DNA of 64,000 nt, from contig NZ_FNVV01000014.1 of NCBI RefSeq assembly GCF_900108345.1, positions 1,783,664-1,847,663 on the forward strand. The letters are read 5' to 3'. The position numbers and the translations under genes were made by a program. The notes under the pieces are model-generated. The model was not told the origin of the DNA and searched no databases. It worked only from the letters and a program-made list of their open reading frames with translations. Below, piece by piece: positions 46,335-53,797 of this stretch; positions within the stretch are counted from its first letter, which is position 1; each line of letters begins with the position of its first letter. The DNA comes from Bacteroides ndongoniae. Lineage in GTDB: Bacteria; Bacteroidota; Bacteroidia; Bacteroidales; Bacteroidaceae.

Positions 46335-47171
46335 TCAACTGTTTTGATGGGTTTCGGTAGATATCTCGCTCACTTCGGTCACGGCATCCAGCCAGCCTTC
46401 CATGATGACGGCAGGCGAATGGGTGGTAAGAATCAGCTGTACGTTGGGATTCAGCGCACGGATCATTCCGATGAGTTTCTGTTGCCACTCTACGTGCAAC
46501 GAAGCTTCGGGCTCGTCCATGAACAGCACACAATGGCTGCCTCCACGCACCAATACCGTCAGCAGGATGACCAGCATCTGTTTCTCGCCGGAAGACAGCT
46601 TGTAAGGCAAAAGCCGTTCGCCGTCCTGATAGAACACGATTTCATTGCTTTTACGGTCGATCTTCTTTCGGGTATAGCTGAACAGTTCGTCTATCAGGTC
46701 CTGAAACTTACGTTTGGGCACCGACAGGAGGGAAGCCTGGTTGCGCTGCTGCTCGTTGTCACTGCTCAGCAGTTCGATCATCTTATTGCCCACATTTACC
46801 TGATAGTCCAGGTAGCGGCGTTGCAGCAGATACAGCTGCCAGTCGAGTTCAGACCTCACATTCGGGTCGGCCATCCGTGCGGTGAAGTCGCCCATGATGA
46901 GCGGGCGGTCGTAGCTGCGGATGACGTCGTAGGGGATGTAAGTAGCTTCGGGATTGTCGAAAATGACGCGCACTCCATTCTTTTCGTCCGTCTTCATGGC
47001 TCCGGAGGTTTGCTCCAGATAGCCTACCGAACGGTTCAGGATGGTCGTTTTCCCTACACCGTTGATGCCCGAAAGGATATTGACATCGGGACGAAGGTCC
47101 CAGGCAATGTCGTAACGGTGCCACAGGCCGTGGATTTCGATACGTCGTATATAGTCAGCAGGTATTTCCAT
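46335..47171 (-). CDS. ABC/AAA-type ATPase paired with DUF4435
   Basis: 278 residues from MEIPADYIRRIEIHG; a start 57 nt upstream would add a non-conserved stretch. Walker A GINGVGKTTILN (about 36), signature KLSSGEKQMLVILLTVLVRG (about 193), Walker B CVLFMDEPEASLHVEWQQ (about 220) and the switch LTTHSPAVI give a complete SMC/OLD-like ATPase head without a long coiled coil. It pairs with the DUF4435 gene 4 nt downstream. The ATPase-plus-TOPRIM architecture is typical of OLD, Gabija-like and PARIS defence modules. No phage-specific context is visible. Confidence 0.85.
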   Translation of the reverse strand: MEIPADYIRRIEIHGLWHRYDIAWDLRPDVNILSGINGVGKTTILNRSVGYLEQTSGAMKTDEKNGVRVIFDNPEATYIPYDVIRSYDRPLIMGDFTARMADPNVRSELDWQLYLLQRRYLDYQVNVGNKMIELLSSDNEQQRNQASLLSVPKRKFQDLIDELFSYTRKKIDRKSNEIVFYQDGERLLPYKLSSGEKQMLVILLTVLVRGGSHCVLFMDEPEASLHVEWQQKLIGMIRALNPNVQLILTTHSPAVIMEGWLDAVTEVSEISTETHQNS

Positions 47172-47358
47172 GATATTCTCTGTTTTATTGCAAACAAAGA
47201 TAGTGAAAGTCGAATACAGAAAAAACAAGCTTGCTCGATTTTTTTACAGAAACGCATCCTAACTTACCTAAAGATAATGAAAGAGATTAATAAAGTTATT
47301 AACCTGACAATGATTTTATTGAGAAAAGATGTCCGGATGCCCTATATACAACGAAAGC

Positions 47359-47395
47359 CGGGAGGCAACGGCCTCCGAAGAAACCGAGCCTCCCG
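47359..47395. terminator. Possible terminator hairpin after susD
   Basis: CGGGAGGC pairs with GCCTCCCG around an inner partial stem, 57 nt beyond the SusD-like stop. No T-run on the minus strand, so weak. Confidence 0.35.
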
Positions 47396-47451
47396 AACAG
47401 ACTTCAGAGAGAATTGTAGGTAAAGAATATGAATTGGTTAAAGTATAAGAT

Positions 47452-49008
47452 TTATTCGATGTAGCTGTCCAGTGCACCGTTGTAGTCCACTTCTTTGGCC
47501 GGATAGACCCACGTCCAGTTGTTGCTGTCTTCGGGCTTCAGAGTTATGGCAAACTGAGCATAGAAGCTGCCTTCGGGATAGGCATGGCGCACTACCGGCT
47601 GACGCCAGCGCTTATGGTCGAACCAGTCGAAGCCTTCGCCCCAAAGCTCAATGCGGCGATAAAGTTTCACCTCTTCGAGTAATTGGTCACCGCTTTTGTC
47701 GCAGGTGTATTGCGGATTGCGGCCACTGTCCTTTATCAAGGCTTGCAGAAGGGCTTGTGTCTCTTTATCTTTTCCTCCCAGATGACAATTAGCCTCGGCT
47801 TCAATAAGATACATCTCTGCCGAACGGAAATGGTTGAGTTGTCCCACTCCGGGCTGACTTGTACAAAGAAACTTGAACTGCATATAGGCAAATATCTGGC
47901 TGGTAGAGTAGATTTTGTCGGCATACTCCTTGCGGGCACGTTCCAGCATAGGTCCGCTGGTGGCGCTGCCGTTGGCTGTATTGTAAACATCGCCCTCGCG
48001 GGGAGCAAGGAACATGTTACGGCGTACATCGGTTTCGGGGATGCGGTCGTAGAGCTCTTTACTGATGGCACAAGGGTATGCACGGCAAATGCTGGCACTG
48101 GAATTACTGCCCTGGAAAGCAAAGAAAGAAAAATAGTAAAGTGTCTGGTCGGGAGCACTATAGCTACTCCATATCCACTCACTGTTGGGGGTGCTGAAGC
48201 CGCCGTCCACATAGTCGGCATTGTTCATCAGCGGATAGTCTTTACGGGCCAGTGGAGCATACTTGGCAGCCGAAGCCCAGTCTTCACGCGTCAGAGCAGC
48301 ACGGGCATAGACAGCATAAGCTACCGCAAGGTCAGGACTATGGTTGTCGCCACGGTCGCGCGTCAGCTTGCTGCGGGTATAAGCGTCGATAGCGGCATCG
48401 AGATCGGTGTATATCTGCTGATAAACCTGTGCCAGGGTTGATGCTGGCAGATCGCCGTCGGACGTATCGAGCCTCAATGGTAGTCCACGCGAAGCTCCCT
48501 GATTACTGTCGGCCCAGCGGTGGCAATAGAGCTGGCTGAGCATCAGATACGAGTAAGCCCGTATGGTGAGTGCCTGTGCGCGGATAAAGTCGCGTTCGGC
48601 ATCTGTACCGGCAGCATTGCCTATGTTGACAATGATGCGGTTGGCATTGCCTATCAGCTTATAATAATAGAACCAGGGATAGTAGCAATAGAGCGAAGTA
48701 CTGCGCTCCATATAGGTAGCGTTGATGATGTCGGCCCAGCCCGTCAGGTTACACTTCTGGAAGTCGTTGCCCGGATAGTTGCCATACCAGGTTTTGATAG
48801 TACCTTCGCCGTTGACTCCTTGCTGACCCAGGTACTGTTGGGTCATCATCAGGCAAAGACCGTTAACGGCCATACGGGCATTTTCGGTCGTTTCGAAGAC
48901 GGTGCCCGTATCGGTAGACGACTGGGGCAACGTGTCGAGGTAGTCGGCCGAACAAGCGGTAAGCAGGGCCGAAGCTACGGATATGCAGAGAATATTTTTC
49001 AGTTTCAT
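47452..49008 (-). CDS. SusD/RagB-family surface glycan-binding lipoprotein
   Basis: 518 residues. Lipoprotein signal MKLKNILCISVASALLTAC, then SADYLDTLP. The SusD N-terminal domain (TGTVFETTENARMAVNGLC, AQALTIRAYSYLMLSQLYCH), TPR-like helices, and the C-terminal RagB/SusD domain (FRSAEMYLIEAEANCHLG, KLYRRIELWGEGFDWFDHKR) are all in order. It binds the substrate of the SusC-like receptor encoded 133 nt upstream on the same strand. No glycoside hydrolase or regulator lies next to the pair, so the substrate cannot be inferred. Length is normal. Confidence 0.94.
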   Translation of the reverse strand: MKLKNILCISVASALLTACSADYLDTLPQSSTDTGTVFETTENARMAVNGLCLMMTQQYLGQQGVNGEGTIKTWYGNYPGNDFQKCNLTGWADIINATYMERSTSLYCYYPWFYYYKLIGNANRIIVNIGNAAGTDAERDFIRAQALTIRAYSYLMLSQLYCHRWADSNQGASRGLPLRLDTSDGDLPASTLAQVYQQIYTDLDAAIDAYTRSKLTRDRGDNHSPDLAVAYAVYARAALTREDWASAAKYAPLARKDYPLMNNADYVDGGFSTPNSEWIWSSYSAPDQTLYYFSFFAFQGSNSSASICRAYPCAISKELYDRIPETDVRRNMFLAPREGDVYNTANGSATSGPMLERARKEYADKIYSTSQIFAYMQFKFLCTSQPGVGQLNHFRSAEMYLIEAEANCHLGGKDKETQALLQALIKDSGRNPQYTCDKSGDQLLEEVKLYRRIELWGEGFDWFDHKRWRQPVVRHAYPEGSFYAQFAITLKPEDSNNWTWVYPAKEVDYNGALDSYIE

Positions 49009-49141
49009 ATCGTATATGTTTTTTATCTGAAGAAGGTTAAGAAGTCAAGCCGGCTGTTTTCAAAAAGCAATAAGAAATTATCAATCAAGGATGTAAAGGC
49101 CCGACTCCTTAACTCATCTTCTGTGTAATGAATATACATTA

Positions 49142-52100
49142 TTAAAGTTTCACACTTACTCCTACCGAGAAGATACGCGGCGTTACCAGGTAGTTACCTT
49201 GTCCGCCGGAGAACGACTGCTGAGGATTCATACCCTGACGGGCGGTAAAGGTCCAGAGATTTTCACAAGTCACGTTCAACCCTACAGCCTGCAGGCCGAT
49301 ATGATCGACCCAAGCCTGCGGCAAGCGGTAAGACAGGGTCAGATTCTTCACTACCAGATAGTCGGCCGAAGTAAGCCAGCGGGAAGAAACGGCGTTGTTG
49401 TCCGAACTCAACATGCTGTTGATCTGCGGTATACCGTCTTTCCGAATACGGTTGGGCGAATTTTCGTCCATGCCTTCGGGCGCTTGTGTCCACGACTTCA
49501 TGATATCAGAGTGGTAGTTGCTGGGGCTGGTACCGGTGCTCATCAGCGACTGGTAAACGCTATCCATCGTCTTACCTCCCAACGAATAGGTGAAGAGGGC
49601 TGAAAGCGTGAGCGACTTGTAGCTGACCGTACCCGTGAAGCTGCCATATACGGTAGGCAGAGCTGAACCGTGAAATTCGCGCTGACCGTAAGTGGTGTTG
49701 GTGACATAAGGCACTCCGTTTATCACAGTTACCTTGCTGGTAATGTCAGTACCGGTCTGCTTGTTACCCAGTGTAGTACCGTCGGACAGTTTGACGTAAT
49801 AGTCCTCCAGATTGGCTTTGTAGAGGGAATTACCGGTCAATTGGTCTACTCCTTCGAATGTATAAGTGTAGAACTCGTAACGGCTGCGCCCTTCCACAAT
49901 CTTGTATGCACCCGATATGATACCGTCCTTGTTCTGGTCGGGCAGTTTCACAATCTCGTTCTTCAGGAAGGTGGCATTGGCAGCCAGGTTAACGGTCCAG
50001 TTCTTGTTACGGAAGACGTCAACATCAGTATTGATCTCAACACCACGGTTGGAGATAGTACCCAGATTGCGCGTCACGGTAGCTTCGGCTGCCGATGAAG
50101 AGGTGGCTCCTGCCGAAAGGGGCAGATAAATGTCGAACAATAGGTCTTTGTTTCGCTTGTCAAAGTACTCTACGCTCAGGTTCCAACGGTCGAACAAACG
50201 TGTCTCGACAGCCACGCCATAGGCCTCGCCCGTCTCCCACTTCAGGTCGTAAGAGTCGTTCTGGCTCAGGAAAAGGGCTCCTTTGTGAGCATTCTGCGCT
50301 ACCGAATAAAGGCTCATGTAGCCATAGTAGCCGGCTCCTGCATCGTTACCTACCTGACCGTAGTTGGCACGCAGCTTCAGGTCGTTTACCCAGCGTACGT
50401 CTTTCATAAAGTCTTCTTCGCTGATTATCCAGTTGGCTCCCACACTGCCGAAGTTACCCCAACGGTTATCGGGATGGAAGCGTGAGGAACCATCGCGACG
50501 GAAGGATACTTCCAGGTTGTAGCGGTCGCGGAAGTTATAGCGGATACGTCCCAGATAACTCTCTGTACGATAATTGTTTTCGTAACCATCGAGACTGGTG
50601 ATTTCGGTAAAATTACTGTAGTTGGGACGGTCGGGGAATATCTGCGATGTCTTGAAGCCATAAGTATAATCGTAGTTATACGAGAAATTTTCGTGAGCCA
50701 CCAGCACATCGAACAGATGCGCGCCGAAAAGGTGAGTCCACTTCAGTTGCTGCTGGAAGGTGTAGCTCTTGTAACGATAAGATTTACGCTTGGCACGTCC
50801 GTTACTGCCTTTTCCGTTACCGATGATGGCATTATCGTACGAACTGTTTTCCGAATGGTTCAGACTCATGTCCCCTTTTACGGTGAAAGTAAAGTCGCGC
50901 AGGAACTTGACATCCATATAGGCGATGCCCTGCAGGGTGTTGCGTACTGTCTGATTCTTGTCCAGCTCGTTTTCCCATACCACATGACGGTCCTGGTACT
51001 GATTGCGTGTGGCTATTTCCACATCCTGCTCGTTGGTATAATAACCGGGATCGTACTGGCGCTGACCATTGACCAGGCGGTAGGAGCCGTCAGGGTTGTG
51101 CAGATGTACGGGATAGATGGGGGCTATCTGACGGCAATACATAAAGGCGTTTGTAAAAGAGGCACCTTCGTCGCCTGTGGTAATCTTCGAATTCTGATGG
51201 CTGCCCGACAGGTTAACACCAGCTTTAAGCCATTCTACCGGATTCAGATTAACCGATACGCGTGCCGAAAGGCGGTCGAAACTTGAATTGCGCACATAGC
51301 CTTCTTCGTCCAGATAGCCCAGTGAGAAGTAATAGTCGCTCTTTTCGCCGGCAGCGTTTCCGCTGAACATATACTCCTGACGGTAACCGTTGCGAATGGC
51401 TGCTTTATACCAATCAAGGTCGTCGGCATAGCCGGGAAGCATCTGTACGCCTTCGGCCAGACGGCCCGATGCGTCAAACAGTTCCTTATCGGGTTTATTG
51501 AAAATATTCAGGTAAAGTTGCTCGCTGATCAGGTTTTCGCTGGCATAGCGTGCTGCTTTGGCCGGATCGTCGCCAGCCGAAATACGTGCATTGCGCAGGT
51601 TTTGCCAACTGGCTTCCATAAACTGGCGGACATCGGTGCGGGCATATTCCTTGATGCCCCGCGAGTAAATACCCTGATTGACTTTCAGCTCGAAACTCAG
51701 TTTGCCAGCTGTGCCCCGTTTGGTGGTAATCAGAATGACTCCATTCGAAGCACGGTTACCATAGAGGGCGCACGAAGCAGCGTCCTTTAGCACCGAAAGG
51801 CTTTCAATATCAGCAGGATTGATGTCGGCAATGCTTCCGCTGAAGGGTACTCCATCCACCACATAGAGGGGCAAACTGGAGCCGTTCACCGTTCCGATGC
51901 CTCGGATGCGGATGTCGGGCGTACTGCCCGGTGCGCCGTACGTGCTGTTGATTTGCACTCCCGAAGTGCTTCCTTCGAGTGCCGAAGTGACGCTCGACGT
52001 AGGACGCATTTCAATCTGTTTCTGGTCGACGGACGAGATAGCTCCCGTCAGCGACGAACGTTTGGCGGTGCCATAGGCCACGGTGACAAGTACTTCGTCC

Positions 52101-52405
52101 AGTACTTGCTGATCGCTTTCCAAAACCACTTCTACATACTCACTTACAGGCACTTCGCGCGTCTTCATGCCCACAAACGAAACGACCAGCGTCTGTGCTG
52201 ATGCAGATACGCCGTCCAACTGAAATTTTCCTTCCACATTGGTAATAGACCCTTGCGAAGTTCCTTTCACCAATACCGAAGCGCCGATTACCGGTTGTCC
52301 GTCCTCGGCCGAGGTGACAATACCCGTCACCTGCTTAGTTTGTGCCCGAAGCATTCCCGCTCCCAGGCATACAAACAGGATCAATAACAAAACTCTCTCT
52401 TTCAT
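49142..52405 (-). CDS. SusC/RagA-family TonB-dependent transporter
   Basis: 1087 residues. Signal peptide ending GMLRAQ, carboxypeptidase-D-like domain (VTGIVTSAEDGQPVIGASV, about 26-100), plug domain with the SusC motif (VLVTVAYGTAKRSSLTGAIS; PDIRIRGIGTVNGSSLPLYV; LKDAASCALYGNRASNGVIL), and a long barrel ending PRIFSVGVSVKL. With the SusD partner it makes an outer membrane uptake complex energised by TonB. A typical-length, intact gene. No extracytoplasmic sigma/anti-sigma pair or hybrid two-component gene is adjacent. Confidence 0.95.
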   Translation of the reverse strand: MKERVLLLILFVCLGAGMLRAQTKQVTGIVTSAEDGQPVIGASVLVKGTSQGSITNVEGKFQLDGVSASAQTLVVSFVGMKTREVPVSEYVEVVLESDQQVLDEVLVTVAYGTAKRSSLTGAISSVDQKQIEMRPTSSVTSALEGSTSGVQINSTYGAPGSTPDIRIRGIGTVNGSSLPLYVVDGVPFSGSIADINPADIESLSVLKDAASCALYGNRASNGVILITTKRGTAGKLSFELKVNQGIYSRGIKEYARTDVRQFMEASWQNLRNARISAGDDPAKAARYASENLISEQLYLNIFNKPDKELFDASGRLAEGVQMLPGYADDLDWYKAAIRNGYRQEYMFSGNAAGEKSDYYFSLGYLDEEGYVRNSSFDRLSARVSVNLNPVEWLKAGVNLSGSHQNSKITTGDEGASFTNAFMYCRQIAPIYPVHLHNPDGSYRLVNGQRQYDPGYYTNEQDVEIATRNQYQDRHVVWENELDKNQTVRNTLQGIAYMDVKFLRDFTFTVKGDMSLNHSENSSYDNAIIGNGKGSNGRAKRKSYRYKSYTFQQQLKWTHLFGAHLFDVLVAHENFSYNYDYTYGFKTSQIFPDRPNYSNFTEITSLDGYENNYRTESYLGRIRYNFRDRYNLEVSFRRDGSSRFHPDNRWGNFGSVGANWIISEEDFMKDVRWVNDLKLRANYGQVGNDAGAGYYGYMSLYSVAQNAHKGALFLSQNDSYDLKWETGEAYGVAVETRLFDRWNLSVEYFDKRNKDLLFDIYLPLSAGATSSSAAEATVTRNLGTISNRGVEINTDVDVFRNKNWTVNLAANATFLKNEIVKLPDQNKDGIISGAYKIVEGRSRYEFYTYTFEGVDQLTGNSLYKANLEDYYVKLSDGTTLGNKQTGTDITSKVTVINGVPYVTNTTYGQREFHGSALPTVYGSFTGTVSYKSLTLSALFTYSLGGKTMDSVYQSLMSTGTSPSNYHSDIMKSWTQAPEGMDENSPNRIRKDGIPQINSMLSSDNNAVSSRWLTSADYLVVKNLTLSYRLPQAWVDHIGLQAVGLNVTCENLWTFTARQGMNPQQSFSGGQGNYLVTPRIFSVGVSVKL

Positions 52406-52492
52406 AAAAAATCACATAACGTATAATGGTTAATTAGTATGTTTTCCATGCCCTTGTTTGTCCCTGTTTTACGATGTCTGTAAGTGGTTTGA

Positions 52493-52588
52493 GCCGTGCA
52501 AGTGTCGCTCGTGAGCCGTGCAAGTGTCGCTCGCGAGCCGTACAAGTGTTGTTCGCGAGCCGTGCAAGTGTTGTTCACAAGCCATGTA
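52493..52588. repeat. Four tandem 22-nt GCCGTGCAAGTGTCGCTCGYGA repeats
   Basis: Exact period of 22 nt: units start at 52493, 52515, 52537 and 52559, with a partial fifth at 52581. They lie about 90 nt upstream of susC. Same family as 3832-3920 and 30181-30256. Confidence 0.85.
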
Positions 52589-52645
52589 TGCAGTAGCAAT
52601 TTTCGGTGGCAAAAATAGGGTATAAAGCACAAGACACCAAGGATA

Positions 52646-52661
52646 CTTGATGTACATCAAG
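52646..52661. promoter_or_regulatory. Perfect 16-bp palindrome CTTGATGTACATCAAG
   Basis: A perfect dyad with no spacer, about 240 nt upstream of the susC start. It could be an operator for susCD. A related GATGTACACACCATGTAC lies about 45 nt away. Confidence 0.5.
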
Positions 52662-53349
52662 CAAGTCGTAAACAATCTAATAATCAATGGTTTAAAATAA
52701 AAAACAGATGTACACACCATGTACAAACGCAGTTAAAGACCCGACAAAGCCATTGATATCACCTTCTGCTTATCGACATTTCTCTTCTTTTCAAGATGCC
52801 CGGCCAGATTGGAGAATCTACTCTTTTCATTATATAAATATAAAGCCGGATATTCTGCAAATCTCTCTACTGAGAAACTAAAAAGGAGAACAAGGTTCAT
52901 CACAAATACATTCATCAAAGCATTGAATGGTAACTGTCCAATAACATCGTTTACTCCTGTTACCCCTCCCTAAATTTATAAGTCCAACCAGTTAGGCTAT
53001 GCAAAGAATATTACTACATTCTTCTTTTTAGCTATCATTCCGATAGAGAGTCTGCAAACAAACGAACTCTTCATCCTATATCCTTACATCCTTTTAGGTA
53101 TTGGTGTTAATTTGAAGTGTCAATCACATTATATTACCCTTCTTTTTAGTACTTATCCTCACAGATAATGAATACTTTACGTTCTTCTTTACTGGTATCG
53201 GAAAGTGGTGTCAGATACAGTTCTGCACTATTTCTATTTCTTTCAGTAAAAATAGAATGCTTTGAATATTAAACACTTACTCATTGGCTCAAATCTATTT
53301 TTTCTACAACACACTTACTAGAATCTCTTTCTGCATAATTATATTCTAC
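52662..53349. other. AT-rich intergenic region between susC and U7
   Basis: Holds a short minus-strand ORF of 61 codons at 52733-52918 that I do not recognise and would not call a gene, and a GGTGTTAATTTGAAGTG motif (about 53102) like those upstream of U1 and U2. Nothing else is supportable. Confidence 0.4.
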
Positions 53350-53609
53350 TGATTATCAACAAAATACCATCGAAACCTATTTAGGAAATAAGTTAGTTAC
53401 TTTGCAGCCTGAATTATGCACTGTTGTATAGTATGTTAATATGCAGAAATACAGCGAATTAGCACAATATAAACAAATGAAATCCGAAGATAAATCAAAC
53501 AGTAAAAAGAGGTTGGAATTTACACCTTATTATATATAGCGATTCAGAACGAAAAATAAAACGAAATACTAATAACACTTATTTTACTAACAATTAAAAA
53601 CAATTAATT
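53350..53609 (+). promoter_or_regulatory. U7 promoter, micro-ORF and leader
   Basis: TGATTATCA (53350-53358), CCTATTTAGG, core TTACTTTG (53397-53404), micro-ORF 53416-53439 (M-H-C-C-I-V-C-stop), AATTTACACCTTATTATATA. The end of the leader is shared with U5 (GATTCAGAACGAAAAATAAA). Confidence 0.75.
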
Positions 53610-53732
53610 ATGGAAATGGAAAAGTTTTATGTAGCTCCGGAAGTGGAAGTTCTGGAGGTAGAAATTGAAAGAGGTTTTGCAGGTAGTATAACAGCTCCTG
53701 AATCACCACAAGATCCTGGTGCTTTTGAATAA
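53610..53732 (+). CDS. Cassette U7 small precursor-like peptide
   Basis: 40 residues: MEMEKFYVAPEVEVLEVEIE, RGFAGS, tail ITAPESPQDPGAFE. It has the most distinct tail of the family (Pro-rich, two Ala), although the first half is unchanged. Stop 65 nt before the lipoprotein ATG. Confidence 0.78.
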   Translation: MEMEKFYVAPEVEVLEVEIERGFAGSITAPESPQDPGAFE

Positions 53733-53797
53733 GCCCAACCATTAACTTACTATCAATAGGATTATTAACTATTTAATCATTTAACTATTTAACCGAA

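Noticed and set aside
52493..52588. Possible CRISPR array
   Set aside because: The 22-nt units are directly abutting with no spacers, and there are no cas genes in the window.
52733..52918. 61-codon minus-strand ORF upstream of U7
   Set aside because: No recognisable domain, no good ribosome binding site or promoter, and no second copy; listed only inside the intergenic entry.
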